The translations under genes were made by a program, and so were the position numbers. From positions 44,391 to 108,390 of IMG/VR virus record IMGVR_UViG_3300024521_000001: a stretch of 64,000 nt of DNA; one strand, written 5' to 3'. This document shows, piece by piece, positions 7,728-18,900 of the stretch (its first letter is position 1; each line of letters starts with the position of its first letter). Under the pieces are notes generated by a model that saw nothing but the letters and a program-made list of their open reading frames with translations, ran no database searches and was not told the origin of the DNA. Source of the stretch: a virus.

Positions 7728-10700
7728 TTAAGCAGCTACGCCTGCCTCACGTCCTGAGACAAGTCTTGCTCGTTCGTAACCCCGTTCTCCTGCAAGTGGA
7801 TGCCATTCCACATCTGATTGCTCGAACCAGACCTTGAACGCACTCGGGGAAGTAAAGATAAAGCGGAACAGCTGACCCTTCAGGCCAGCGGGTAAACGAA
7901 TAGGTCCTTCTCTTTCCCATCCTGTCGTGGGATTGGTGAGGAAGGTCAGGGTATGATCAGCGGTTGCCGATTCATCCACGAAGATCTCCAAAGTGATAAT
8001 GTCGGCTCCCTGTGAAGAGATCCACAAACGTCGAATGAACTTGAACCGGCTGTAACCAAAGTCCAGCTCGTAGGTGTCCCAACGGGTAACATCGAGGGGA
8101 TCCCGGAGAAATTCAAAGTTGTGGTCGTAATAGGAGAAGGGTCCACCCTCGAATGTCAGGCGAACCAGTTTCCCAATCGTATCTGCATCCAGGGAAATGA
8201 TTTCTATCTGTCGATCACTGGTGGTAACGACAGGGGATTGAGTCACGACCCCATCGACCTCCACATTCACAGTCACGGGATTGCCCTGGGTGTCGATATC
8301 CAGCATGAGCTGTCGGAACCGTTTATCTCCGGGCCAGCTCTCTGAGGACCATTCGGTTTGGTTTGATCCAGGCGAAGCTCCTGTTGCTGGCCTGGGCTCA
8401 ACCAAGGTCTCAAAGTCATGCTTGTAGTAGATGAACTCCGTCGCTGCAGCGGTAGCCAACTTGAGACGAATCAGCGTTCCCTTGGTGTCCTTCGGGAAGG
8501 AAAGGTAAACCTTCTGCTGGCTGGTCGTGTTGACCGTGAATGGCGGGGCCAGGTCAACCCCGTCGATCTCTGGTGTCACCGTCACGTCAGCACTGTTGGT
8601 GTCGATCTCCAGCATGAGCTTGGTAAAGAACTTCTCCGTAGGTGCACCGACCTCTTCCCAAGGAGTTTGCATCCTCGTGGTCGATTCCAGGGAGTTGTCG
8701 AGCCAGTCGAAGCTGTGAGCATAGACCTTCACCGGAACGGTTGCAGAGGTTGACTCCACCAAGATCCGGGCGATCTTGCAGTCCGTGTCAAAGGGCAGCG
8801 ACAGAATCAGCCTTTCCCGGCCAGTCGACGATACAGCTGGAAACGTCTTTGCGGGTGAGCTGACCTGGGTTGAGCTGCCATCCAGGAACACGCTTACGTC
8901 AGCGGTCACTCCTCGGGTGTCGATCTCCAGGATGAGCTCTCGCAAGAACTTCCGTTTGGGTGATCCGTAATCGTCCCAATCGGTAGCGGTCTTGAGCAGC
9001 GTTCGAGGCTCGACCCAGAAGTTATAGATCACCTTGTAGAACTTCATCCGGGATGCGCCGTTATCGCCTGTCAAAGCGATTGAGCAGTTCCGGGCGTCCG
9101 TACCTATCCCTCCGTTGACAGGGAAGTGGATCTGATCCCTGGTCGCTGTGTTGAGGGTTCCCAGAACTACGCTGGTATCTCCGTTGTCGAAATGGGCGGT
9201 CACGGTCACGTCAGAACCAGCGGTATCTGCGTCCACAATGATCTCGGTAAAAGTCTTCTCCTCCTGCTTGGCCCCGAAGTCATAGAACTTCATGCGGAGG
9301 TCAAAGACGATATCTGATCCATCGTCTGTGTTTCCGGTCTCTCTCTGGAACACGAATCCAGAACTATCACCAGACTGGAACTCGCCCAGGTCGTCGAGAA
9401 GCAGATAGGAAGTGGCAGGCCTATCTGAAGGCTCCCACCTTTGCGTGACGAAGTCGTAAACGATTTCCCGGCGTACCGCTGAGGTGTCGGTGTAGGCAAA
9501 GTAGAGCTTATTGTCGAAGAACCCGAGCCGTTCGCTCTCGGCCTCTGCGGGATCAATCGGGGCAAATCCCTCTACGGTGAATCCTTCAAAGAGCGTGTCT
9601 ATCTTCTCGGTGAGCTTCTCAGCCCTACCGCTGCCTGTGAACGCATAGATCCCATCGTAGGCTCGGAAGAAGATCACTCCCGCTCCCAGGATCAGGGCGA
9701 ATCTCGAGAACAGACCTCTCTGCGCTCCCGTCTGGAGGGGTTGAAACGTAGTTGGGCCGCTACCCACTATCCGGTAAATGGTCCGATCGGTGAAGCAGTA
9801 GAGCTGATCGTTGTAGGCAAAGGGCCTTCTGACTCGATCACCGCCCTGTGAGGCCACGATAAAGCCACTGGAAGTGATCTCCTCAACCTTGATGCGCCGG
9901 GAGAAGATTAGCCTATCCGGATTGGCACTGTCGTCCATCCAGGACCGATTTTGATGGATAGCGATAACGCCTGACGTAGAAGGAATGTCGATCTGATCCG
10001 TATTAATGGATTCGCCAAGAGACAGATCTCCCAACCCATCGAAGAAAGTGTCCGTTCCTACTCCATTCGCAATGGAGTCAACGAATAGATACTCCCCGGG
10101 CAGCGTACCGCCCCTACGGTAAATGTCTACAAAGTCCACCTGGGGATCGGTCGAGAAGGTAATCAGAACCTCTGCACGGTTCCGGGTAACTGTGGTCTCA
10201 GAGCCAGCCGTGGGGGAAAGCGGGCTGATCGTTCCCGTCACGCTGTAGCGGTAAACGTATCGCCAGTCATAGTCTCCCTTGAGCCGAAAAGACAAACCAC
10301 CGACCATCTTGCCATCGTCGATGTTGACGTTTACAGCTCCACATTCAGTAGCTTCGACGACGACCCTGAAGGACATAACATCGGCCCAGGTGGTCGAAGC
10401 ACTACCTACTCTCTGGAAGTCTCTTTTCTTGATGAAGACCTCGGTCCACTGGTTCTCACCACCAACGGCCGAGAGGAAATTGAAAGATTCGAGACTGCGA
10501 GATTCGAGAGTGGTGTCGTCTACCTGCTGAATGTCGTCATCTTCGGTCAGGAAGGACTCATCCAAAGCAAATTCCCGCAGTCCTCCATCCCGACCTTCCT
10601 TGGAGGTGGCATCAAAATCAAAGACGCGAGTGAAATCGTTGGGAGCAACAGATTTGGTGTAGTAGTTCTGTGTGTAATCGTTTGTGGTCGGATCCACATC

Positions 10701-11426
10701 AAACATCAACCTGATTTCCTTCAGGTTCTTGGGAACGTCGATTCTGAGGAAGAAGTGAATAAAGTCCTCGTCGTCACTGTCACCTGGAGTAGTGAACTCA
10801 TCCAGGTCGATCACAATCCCTTTGGTCGCCGTACCCCTAACCCGCTCATCGACCGCAATATTCATCGAGAAGGTTCCCTCTTGAGGCTCGAAAGCGTCAT
10901 CGGATAGGACCGCATTGACACCTACATAGGACGCGGCAGACTCAAAGTCGTCGATGGTCTTGAACTGCTGCGTTCCCTCTACGGCCGTAGCCACTGGACC
11001 TGGAGCAATGCCAAAGCGGTGAGTGAGGCTCCCATCGTCCTTGATCCGCTTGGTCGGCTCGAAAGCGATCATTGAGGAAGTGGGCGAGTTATTGATCTTG
11101 TAGTCTTCGAAGACCACCGGAGATCCGGAATGACCCGTTGAAATGGAAACAAAGTCGCGGAAGATCTCCGTGCCGGCGCCCTGGTAGTTGATCCCCACAT
11201 CTGACACGATCTGGCGGGCCAGGGAGTGAACCACATCGGGAGCCGCGGGGATCGCTGTGACGTTCTGCTTCACGCTTCCCGCACGAGTCTCAATGAAGCC
11301 TGTGCGCCTGGAGGTCATGTTGTCCAGACGGACGTAGTGACCTTCCTCTATTACATCTCCCGGCCGGGAGAGCGTGAGGCCCAGGTTCTCCAGATCTATT
11401 GGAGCGTTGCGTTCTTCAGTCGGCAC
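7728..11426 (-). CDS. Large tail hub/nozzle-like protein with C-terminal repeats
   Basis: 1232 residues. GTG start overlapping the previous gene's end. The N-terminal two thirds carry WD/propeller-like strands typical of podovirus tail nozzle proteins (for example RPFAYNDQLYCFTDRTIYRI, GVIFFRAYDGIYAFTG, YDFVTQRWEPSDRP). From about residue 720 the protein is built of about five copies of an 85-110-residue beta module with the signature K.F..LMLEIDT followed by V.P..DG and an RL.....Y.HDFE ending before VEPR. The repeats look like carbohydrate- or partner-binding beta-sandwiches. Its place between fibres and small tail proteins supports a central tail component. The family is not identified by name. 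Confidence 0.75.
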   Translation of the reverse strand: MPTEERNAPIDLENLGLTLSRPGDVIEEGHYVRLDNMTSRRTGFIETRAGSVKQNVTAIPAAPDVVHSLARQIVSDVGINYQGAGTEIFRDFVSISTGHSGSPVVFEDYKINNSPTSSMIAFEPTKRIKDDGSLTHRFGIAPGPVATAVEGTQQFKTIDDFESAASYVGVNAVLSDDAFEPQEGTFSMNIAVDERVRGTATKGIVIDLDEFTTPGDSDDEDFIHFFLRIDVPKNLKEIRLMFDVDPTTNDYTQNYYTKSVAPNDFTRVFDFDATSKEGRDGGLREFALDESFLTEDDDIQQVDDTTLESRSLESFNFLSAVGGENQWTEVFIKKRDFQRVGSASTTWADVMSFRVVVEATECGAVNVNIDDGKMVGGLSFRLKGDYDWRYVYRYSVTGTISPLSPTAGSETTVTRNRAEVLITFSTDPQVDFVDIYRRGGTLPGEYLFVDSIANGVGTDTFFDGLGDLSLGESINTDQIDIPSTSGVIAIHQNRSWMDDSANPDRLIFSRRIKVEEITSSGFIVASQGGDRVRRPFAYNDQLYCFTDRTIYRIVGSGPTTFQPLQTGAQRGLFSRFALILGAGVIFFRAYDGIYAFTGSGRAEKLTEKIDTLFEGFTVEGFAPIDPAEAESERLGFFDNKLYFAYTDTSAVRREIVYDFVTQRWEPSDRPATSYLLLDDLGEFQSGDSSGFVFQRETGNTDDGSDIVFDLRMKFYDFGAKQEEKTFTEIIVDADTAGSDVTVTAHFDNGDTSVVLGTLNTATRDQIHFPVNGGIGTDARNCSIALTGDNGASRMKFYKVIYNFWVEPRTLLKTATDWDDYGSPKRKFLRELILEIDTRGVTADVSVFLDGSSTQVSSPAKTFPAVSSTGRERLILSLPFDTDCKIARILVESTSATVPVKVYAHSFDWLDNSLESTTRMQTPWEEVGAPTEKFFTKLMLEIDTNSADVTVTPEIDGVDLAPPFTVNTTSQQKVYLSFPKDTKGTLIRLKLATAAATEFIYYKHDFETLVEPRPATGASPGSNQTEWSSESWPGDKRFRQLMLDIDTQGNPVTVNVEVDGVVTQSPVVTTSDRQIEIISLDADTIGKLVRLTFEGGPFSYYDHNFEFLRDPLDVTRWDTYELDFGYSRFKFIRRLWISSQGADIITLEIFVDESATADHTLTFLTNPTTGWEREGPIRLPAGLKGQLFRFIFTSPSAFKVWFEQSDVEWHPLAGERGYERARLVSGREAGVAA

Positions 11427-11748
11427 TAGGCGGTTTGTCTCCGTTGGTTTGCTGTGCTTGCTGTCCAGCAGCCTGTTTCAGTTCTTCGGCGGTGATCTCC
11501 CGGACGAACATCTTCTCGGGATCCTTCATATCCAGACCCAACTTCATCCCCTTGGGAATCCCCAACTCCACTCTGAGTACGTTGACGGTATCCAGCAATT
11601 CGCGGCCGTGGTGTCTCTTGAGCATCATGACCACTTCTTGGATCTCTTTGTTCTGCTGGCCCACGATCCCCACGACCATCTGGCGTTGAGAGGCCCCCAG
11701 GTCCCACCTAGTTTGCTTTTTTGCGCTTCCTTTGCTTTTTGTTCCCAT
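11416..11748 (-). CDS. Helical basic protein, possible chaperone or tail accessory
   Basis: 110 residues from the ATG at 11748, which has AAAGGAG 11 bases upstream; a TTG 21 bases earlier is possible. A lysine-rich N-terminus (GTKSKGSAKKQTRWDLG) is followed by helices (QRQMVVGIVGQQNKEIQEVVMM and the following ML) and an acidic/Gln-rich C-terminus. Overlaps 11708-11965 by 41 bases in another frame. No family recognised. Confidence 0.6.
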   Translation of the reverse strand: MGTKSKGSAKKQTRWDLGASQRQMVVGIVGQQNKEIQEVVMMLKRHHGRELLDTVNVLRVELGIPKGMKLGLDMKDPEKMFVREITAEELKQAAGQQAQQTNGDKPPSAD

Positions 11749-11965
11749 TTTTCTTGGCTCCTTTCCCAAGTGCTTTTACGGCAGCTTTTTTCTGTTCCAG
11801 AGTTGCGTTGGCCCACTTCTGCTCGGCAAGTGTCGTTTCATAATGAGCAATCCTTCCGGACAGCAAACTCCAGAGACAGTCTTTCACTGTCATGTTTTTG
11901 TGGGAGGCCATTTCTTCGGCAATCGCCTGTTGTTCATCGTCTAAAGTGAAGGTGAATCGTGCCAT
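11708..11965 (-). CDS. Small helical protein with a Lys/Arg-rich tail
   Basis: 85 residues with a good site (AGGAG, 6 bases from ATG). N-terminal MARFTFTLDDEQQAIAEEMA resembles a strand plus helix as in ribbon-helix-helix proteins, but the second helix match is weak. The last 17 residues are almost all Lys/Arg/Asn/Gln (KKNGNKKQRKRKKAN). Such strongly basic C-termini recur in seven other late proteins of this window (see findings). DNA contact is likely from charge alone; role unknown. Confidence 0.65.
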   Translation of the reverse strand: MARFTFTLDDEQQAIAEEMASHKNMTVKDCLWSLLSGRIAHYETTLAEQKWANATLEQKKAAVKALGKGAKKNGNKKQRKRKKAN

Positions 11966-11976
11966 TATTTCTCCTA

Positions 11977-12747
11977 TTAGTCGTCGATCAATTCTCCTGC
12001 GATGATCGCGGTTACGGCTGTGCTTGCAACCGAGCCGGTTGCCGAGAGTCTCAAGTGTGTGCCAGCCACGAACGTAGGCAAGGCAATAATTTCAGTCGTG
12101 AAGTCTCCCGCTTCCAGCCCAAACGGTCCCTGGATATACCACAGTACGCCATCGCTGCTTGTCTCAATGAATACCTCAACGTCTTTATTCGATGTACCAA
12201 TGGTCGCAATGAACTGTCTTAACACCAGCGTCTTTGCGTTAGGCACGACAAAATATCCCGACAAGGAAATGTTGAATCCAATCCCCATCGACAGCATTCG
12301 TACAGCGGGAACTCCTGCCGTGAAGACTCCAGTACCGCAATAAATGGTTCCAGTGTTGGCATTGTTGCTGCCAGCAGTAAGCACTGACAGTTGATGTACC
12401 GCCGAGAAAGTTGCTACCGTATTCACGGCGGTCGTTCCGGTCATTGTTACGTCTTCAGTGGCAGGGTCTCCAGAGGCATCCAGCCCGAAAACCCTGACCG
12501 TCAGCGCGCCAGTTCCACCGCCTGTGTCATTGGTGTTATCGGTAGAGGCAACCCCCACAACGGCGGGAGTAGCAGAAATCGCACTTTGGTCAATGGTAAA
12601 AGCATTCACCCCAAACGTCGGTGATAGGGTAAACGGTCCACCATTGGGGACAGTAGGATCATGCCCTCTGACAGATACTCTTGATCGTCCTGCGACATTG
12701 CCGAGAATGACCTCAGTTGTATAATCTCTGGTAAATTGTCGGCTCAT
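11977..12747 (-). CDS. Beta-rich virion structural protein
   Basis: 256 residues, almost entirely short strands with Thr, Val, Gly, Ala and Ser; no cysteine pairs or catalytic motif. Segments such as TLVLRQFIATIGTSNKDVEVFIETSSDG and HLRLSATGS look like a jelly-roll or Ig-like sandwich. It lies between the fibre 12751-15906 and small helical proteins, in the same coupled operon. Probably a fibre-associated or decoration protein; inference from composition and place. Confidence 0.65.
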   Translation of the reverse strand: MSRQFTRDYTTEVILGNVAGRSRVSVRGHDPTVPNGGPFTLSPTFGVNAFTIDQSAISATPAVVGVASTDNTNDTGGGTGALTVRVFGLDASGDPATEDVTMTGTTAVNTVATFSAVHQLSVLTAGSNNANTGTIYCGTGVFTAGVPAVRMLSMGIGFNISLSGYFVVPNAKTLVLRQFIATIGTSNKDVEVFIETSSDGVLWYIQGPFGLEAGDFTTEIIALPTFVAGTHLRLSATGSVASTAVTAIIAGELIDD

Positions 12748-12750
12748 TTT

Positions 12751-15700
12751 TTAATACCATCCATCTGTTGAATCAAAGGTAATATCCAACGACTCACCAT
12801 CAAAAAGAGTAAAGCTGGAGTTCACGCCAAGTAAATCTTCTGCACCGTCTGGGGCCACGGTGAGTTGGTTCCCACTAGATCCCGAGTTGATAATCCTAAG
12901 CGTTTGCCCACTCACTCCAGCCGGGAGAGTAGCTGTGAAACCCGCGGAGTCCGTATTACCGAAGACCACCGAGTCTGTCACTAGAACCGTATAGGTAGTC
13001 GTCTGTCTCGTAACGGTTTTGATCCGGCCAACCGTAGTCGTTGTGCCAGCTACATCTAGATCACCGCCGAAGAACACACTTCCTGAAATTACGCGGATAG
13101 CAAAATTACTGAGACCTTCTGTGGGGGCATTGACGATCAAAAGGGTCTGCGCGTTGGTAATGTCACCCGTCAGATTGTCGCTTATGAAGGGCTCATTTAT
13201 CTCGACCTGGGAAATATTGGCAATGCTCTCGGTCTCCGTTTGTGTGGTGATGGCCGAGATAAAGGTAGTTCCAGTTAAAGACGTAGTATCCCCTGACGCT
13301 CCTACCAGGGTTTGGGTGACGAAAATTCCAGAGGCCAGTGTGCTGGAGCCATCGGAGGTGAATGTTTCGGAAATGATCAGGCCGATGATACCGGACGGTG
13401 TACCAGCAATCGCATGGGGTCCTGCACCTGAAACAGCTAGATTCCCCCCTAAGATCACATCGCCCGACACGACGCGCAAAGCGTAGTTATTGACACCTTC
13501 CGTGGGCGCAGCGACGATCAAAAGGGTCTGCGCGTTCGTGATACTCGATCCAGCACCAACGGTGATTATGGGCTCCTCAATGCGGACCTGAAAAACATCG
13601 GTAACGACCTCGGCTACCGTCTGAGTGGTAACCCTGGCTGCGAAAAGCGCCCCGCCTAAAAAGACGGTATCACCCGAAACTCCGATTACGCTCTCTTCAA
13701 TCTCGAACTTCGCTGCCCGATTGGAAGTCCCGCCTGAAGTGAAATTTCCACGGATCTGAACTTGCCAAACGTCGGTTGGAATATTGGTCCCAATGGTGAA
13801 GGGTAGGCCAATGAACATCGACCTGGCTGGTCCGGTGGACCGCAGAGCATAGTTATTGACTCCTTCCGTGGGAGAACCCGTGAGAAGCAGAGTGTGAGCA
13901 TTGGTGATCACACCTGTCAGGTTGTCGGTGATGCTAGGATCGAAGATCTTGACCTGGGCGATATCGTTAATAGTCTCGGTGGCGGTCTGGGTGACAATCG
14001 AAGCCCCGAAGAAGGCCCCATTGAGAGTGCTATCCCCTGCAACCCCGGTCAGGCTACTTTCAACTTTGAATTTATCTGCTTCACTAGCAGATCCCCCTGA
14101 AGTGAATGCTCCGCTCACCACGACTTGATGCCAGTCCTCTAGCGTGGTCCGGCCGATGGCAAGCTGGAGACCTTGAAATATAGAAGGAGCGAGTGCAGTA
14201 GATCTGATTGTCCAGTTGGCCTCGCCTGCTGTGGGTGAAGCGGTTATGAACAAGGTTTGCGCGTTTGTTATGTCACCCGTCAAATTATCGGTGATGTTTG
14301 CCCCGTCGAAGCGGCACTGGCTGATATTGGCAATGTTCTCAGTCTCGGTTTGAGTGACAAAGGTTGCGTCGAAATAAGTACCGACCATCCCGGCGGTATC
14401 TCCCGATGCTCCGGTCAATGCCCCTTCTATTCTGAGCTTGGCCGATTCGTTTGAAGATCCCCCAGAGGTGAAATTTCCAGCAAGTAGAAGCTGCCAATTA
14501 TCATCTACGGCACTTTGCCCAATCGCATGTGGCCCTGCACCAGATACGACCAAGTTGCTGGCGAGGGTGACAAGGGTGGAGTAGAGATTAATTCTCGCCC
14601 AAGGAGTACCCGATAAACCAATTTCCAAGCGGTTGGTCGGAGCGACTGACAGAGCACTTAAACTACCGCCGCCACCGTCATCAAAAAGGAATGCCGATGA
14701 ATTGTCTATTTCAATGTCCCCGGCAAGGATGCGGAAAGCGAAATTACTCTCCCCTTCTGTGGGTGCGCCTGTGATCAGAAGCGTTTGGGCGTGGGTGATA
14801 TCTCCCGTCAAGTTGTCCAGAATATTTGGCTCGTCAATGCTTACAGTGGCGATATTCGCCACATTCTCTGTGGCGGTCTGGGTTCTGATGTTGCCGCCAA
14901 ACCAGGACTGGAAAATACCTACCGTTTGCCCACTTGCACCAGTGAGCCGGTTCTCAGTCTTGAATCTGGAGGCCGTGGTCCCGCCAGAGAGCAATGAGAA
15001 ATAGTCTCCGCTGAGGGTGAGCTGGCTTGATAGGTCGATTGCAGCACCGATGGCGTGTGAGGGCAAAGGAAGAGGAAAGTTGAACCCGCCATCGTCGGTT
15101 ATCGAAAAGTTAGTGACGAAGCCGCCCCCGTTTTTGTCGTCCTGGAGGGTCCAGATCGAATCGCCTCCGACGTTTATTACGTCAACAAATGTCCTCCATG
15201 TGGCTCTGTTGGCATTCTCGCCAGCTCCAATGAGGTCGATAGAGTGAGAATCCTCAAAAGCCGCCGCGCCTTGACCGGCAATGTCGATCTTCAGAGCTAC
15301 ACCAGCAGTACCCTCCTGGGGTCCAAAAACCGCAAAGCCGCTCAGATTGAGGCTATTAGAACCCATGGAAGTGATGGAGAAAGGAGTATTGAGCGAAGCC
15401 GAGCCGGTTGACATTTGGAGCAGCGCGGAACCGACCATCAGATTTAACCTACCGTCAGCCGAGGATCCAGACCGCGCCTCAATGTCAATGGAGATGCCCT
15501 GGTTGGCAACCGTAGACTCGGCAACGAACTCAATCGTTTTGAGCGGAGGACCGCCGCCGATGTAGATTGCCAGCCTGTCGTAGTCCGAGAGGCTGACGAA
15601 TCGGTCATACAACCGCCACTCCTGGGGATTAAGCCCGCGCCGTTGGGCGATAATATCAGCGGCATCCCTGTGCATTTGGGCGTCACTGGCAGCACCGAAG

Positions 15701-15906
15701 GCCAAAAAGGTGTCATCGGAAGCTAGCCTTACCGCTTCGTTGGTCGTATCGACGATGAATATATCCTCGGTATCACCATCTTTGCGGACCAGGAGAGCTT
15801 CCGCGTTGTCCACGTCGATGATCGTTTGACCATCGAAGGTCTGCCCTCCAGTGAAGGTGCTCATGCCGAAAACGATCAGATTGGTTGAAATTACAAAATC
15901 AGTCAT
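12751..15906 (-). CDS. Repeat-built tail fibre protein (second of two)
   Basis: 1051 residues from the ATG at 15906; the frame extends further but overlaps the preceding gene. The N-terminus repeats the adhesin-like unit A.LLVRKDGDTEDIFIVDT seen in the neighbouring fibre. The centre has five copies of a roughly 115-residue unit: LTGASGDT, TQT.TEN..NI.QV.I, DNLTGDITNAQTLLI, APTEG..N.A.R. The C-terminus ends with a TLPAGVSGQTLRIINSG plus LTVAPDGAEDLLG module common at fibre ends. Such repeats form long shafts; receptor binding at the C-terminus is inferred from the general design of fibres. Confidence 0.82.
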   Translation of the reverse strand: MTDFVISTNLIVFGMSTFTGGQTFDGQTIIDVDNAEALLVRKDGDTEDIFIVDTTNEAVRLASDDTFLAFGAASDAQMHRDAADIIAQRRGLNPQEWRLYDRFVSLSDYDRLAIYIGGGPPLKTIEFVAESTVANQGISIDIEARSGSSADGRLNLMVGSALLQMSTGSASLNTPFSITSMGSNSLNLSGFAVFGPQEGTAGVALKIDIAGQGAAAFEDSHSIDLIGAGENANRATWRTFVDVINVGGDSIWTLQDDKNGGGFVTNFSITDDGGFNFPLPLPSHAIGAAIDLSSQLTLSGDYFSLLSGGTTASRFKTENRLTGASGQTVGIFQSWFGGNIRTQTATENVANIATVSIDEPNILDNLTGDITHAQTLLITGAPTEGESNFAFRILAGDIEIDNSSAFLFDDGGGGSLSALSVAPTNRLEIGLSGTPWARINLYSTLVTLASNLVVSGAGPHAIGQSAVDDNWQLLLAGNFTSGGSSNESAKLRIEGALTGASGDTAGMVGTYFDATFVTQTETENIANISQCRFDGANITDNLTGDITNAQTLFITASPTAGEANWTIRSTALAPSIFQGLQLAIGRTTLEDWHQVVVSGAFTSGGSASEADKFKVESSLTGVAGDSTLNGAFFGASIVTQTATETINDIAQVKIFDPSITDNLTGVITNAHTLLLTGSPTEGVNNYALRSTGPARSMFIGLPFTIGTNIPTDVWQVQIRGNFTSGGTSNRAAKFEIEESVIGVSGDTVFLGGALFAARVTTQTVAEVVTDVFQVRIEEPIITVGAGSSITNAQTLLIVAAPTEGVNNYALRVVSGDVILGGNLAVSGAGPHAIAGTPSGIIGLIISETFTSDGSSTLASGIFVTQTLVGASGDTTSLTGTTFISAITTQTETESIANISQVEINEPFISDNLTGDITNAQTLLIVNAPTEGLSNFAIRVISGSVFFGGDLDVAGTTTTVGRIKTVTRQTTTYTVLVTDSVVFGNTDSAGFTATLPAGVSGQTLRIINSGSSGNQLTVAPDGAEDLLGVNSSFTLFDGESLDITFDSTDGWY

Positions 15907-15911
15907 AGCCT

Positions 15912-18900
15912 TTAAGCCGCTGAGGTCTGGAGTGTCGTGTAGTGAACAGTAATTCGAACCGTACCGGCCGTGAAATCCACCCCGGTTGATGTGAGCACCA
16001 CATCGTTTGCAGCCGGGAAGGTGGTAACGGCCCCGGAGGTAAAATCTGTAATATCGGTAGTTGTCCCGATCCCAGACGCAATGGAAGCACCCCAACGGTC
16101 CACATCAATTCCGTCACCCACGTCGAAGCTAGCTGGACCGCCGACATTACTGATCACCCGAACAGTGATTCCGATTAAGAAACTTCCAGCCGGGATAAGA
16201 CTCGCTGCCGTCACCGAAGATCCAGCCGATGTTGCCACATCAACAAATGTGGTCTGCATTTGAGTTTCTGCGAGGTGGTCGGCCAAGTTTGCAACGCTGA
16301 CCAGCTGACCAACCGCTCGCACCTGAGTTCGAGAGACTCTGAAAAGCTCTTCGTTTGGAGTTAAGCTTCGAACCTGAAATGGGTTGGTGGCGTCCGTAAA
16401 AACCGTCACGTCATCGGCGGGCCTTAAATCTATCGAGCCAAGAGAGTAGATATTGACTCTCTCCCACTCTCCCGCGCCTACTCCCCCAATTTCCAAGAAG
16501 TCGGTAGGAGCGTTTGAGAGAGCGGTTAAATCCCCGCTGTTGCCGTTGTTTCGGAAAAGGATTGCCGATGAAGCAGCTACTTGGAAGTCACCGCCGAGGA
16601 TCCGCTGTGCATAATTGCTCTCCCCTTCTGTGGGTGCGCCAGTGATCAGCAGGGATTGGGCGTTGGTGATCTCCCCCGTCCCCGTCAGGTTGTCTTGAAT
16701 ATTGGGTTCATCAATTCGGACCTGGGAGATATTGGCAACATTCTCGTCGGCCTCTACCTGGGTTCTGAGTGTGCCCTCGAAAAAGGTCCCCGTAATATGG
16801 TCCGTGGTCCCATCCGTGGCTTGCAATGTTGAATGAACGTGCAGCAACATAGCCTCAGTCTGCAATCCATCGGGTTGGTAAAAATTGGTGAGGCGCATCT
16901 GGGCAGTACCCTCTATATTCTCAGCCCCAACACCGCCACCGACCAGTAACTTCATACCCTGATTAAAAGATTTTCCGATCCGTGTAAGGGCGGTCAGAGT
17001 GGTCGCTGATGAGGTGCTGTCCACAAGCAACCCATAGTTTTGGGTTGCGTTCGTGGGATGGTTCGTGACTTTCAGGGTGTACCCTATGTTGATCGTGTCC
17101 GAGCCTGGAACGAGGAATGGAGCGGTCAGGAACATTCCTCCGGCCTCATTAACAACCTCACTGTTACTTTGGGTGAAAATGTTCCCTTCGAGATCAAAGA
17201 TGGTCTGCCTATTAGTCCGTCCTGCATCTCCCGTCTGGGAACCTTGGATCTTGACCTTATGGGTGGTTGTTGGCCCCCCCCCATAGTCGTCAATGAAAGA
17301 TCCGGTGATGTTCACCTGGACGTTGTCGATGAAGGACTGAGAGCCAATGGAGACCTGTTCAGGTTGGGCGATAGCAAAGCGCCCCTCGTCGGTGACGAAC
17401 ACTAGATTCACATTGCCTCCACCATCAAAGCGAGACCTGAGCGTCCATTGACCGGCCCCGGCATTGGTCTCCATATCGACGAAGGTGATGAACTGTTGCG
17501 TGTGGGGTGTGGAGTCGAAGGATTTTCCCTCGTAGATCACACTCGGGGAATCCTCAAAACCCGCACCAGTGAGATCTGGCTGAGTGAGCACAACCCTGCT
17601 AGGTGCAAAACTCTGTCCAACGAAAAGATCCCCGGCAGAGGTATCCACGCGGAAGAGAATAAGGTTGCTGTCGTTGTTAACTTCAAAAGCCGCTGCGTTG
17701 GTATGGGTAATTCGGATTCGATTTGTGATCAAGCGACCCGCGTTGATATCCATCCTCGGTATACCGGCTTCACCGAAGAGCATCTGGTTCGAGTCGTCAA
17801 AAGAAATAATGCTCAAATCCCCGTCGTCGGCGGTGTTCCTGAAGGTGATTGAGTCAGCGTAGGACAGTCGGATCGAGCCTGCTGCCGCAGGAGTAGCACC
17901 TATCTCGAGGACCGCACCACCTCTCAGTTGAACCAGGTTGCCGGAGGTATCGACGTTGAACACATCCCCGCCATCAGCATTCTTGCGGACCAGGAAAGCC
18001 TCTGTGGAGGTAACGTCGACGATCAGGCCATCAATGGTGAAGCTGCCTGGAACCGTGAGATCTCCAGTATCAGAAAGGGTGAAGACCGTGGTGGGTCCTC
18101 CAGCGTCGATTTCAGCGGTGATCTTAAAGACCGATTGCCCATCAAAGCCTGTCCCGGTCAGAGGCTCAACGAACATCCTCCAGTTGGAATCGTGATTCAC
18201 GCCTCCAGCTTCTCTGGACTTACCAACGAGCAAAAAGGTATGAGAAAAACCCACGGTGGAGTTCACGGTCAGGTTTGGAGCGTCGATGTTGAGGCGATCC
18301 ACAGATGAGGATGGCGCAAGAGCAACACCCTCTCCGATGGTCACGTCCTGATTAACCCCATCGGCTTTGAATATGATTGGACTTAATCCAGCTCCAAGCA
18401 TAGAAAGATTACCCGTGTCGCTGGTAACGCCGATCGAATCGAAAGCTCTCAATTCTGGAACCACCCCGATAAAAGGACCGCTGGTGCTCTCTCCCAGGAG
18501 TAATTGATCCGATGCCCCAATAGAGAACCAGACGTTGTCGCCGGCGTCGCCACTGTTGCGCCAGCGAATGTCGTCCGTATTTCGAAACCGGACGGTTCCC
18601 GATTGGGCTGGCCCGTTAGCCCCGATTGGACCAAAGGCCAAGGCCCCATCAGTCGAGCCTGGGCCGATATGAGCGAGCGTGGGAGAGGTCGTAGCCGTGA
18701 TGGTAAATTCGTCCACAAAGGACGCACCATCAATCCTGGCCTGGATGGTGAAGATCGAGCCTGTGCCATCATTGGCGGTCACGTCTACAAACTGCTTCCA
18801 GTCAATGTCGTGGGGAGACCCATCGTTGGACAAGCCGGTAAGGATAATCGCCCCTGAGTCTTGCTGACCTGGAGCAGCCAGATCCGTCCCATCAATGGTT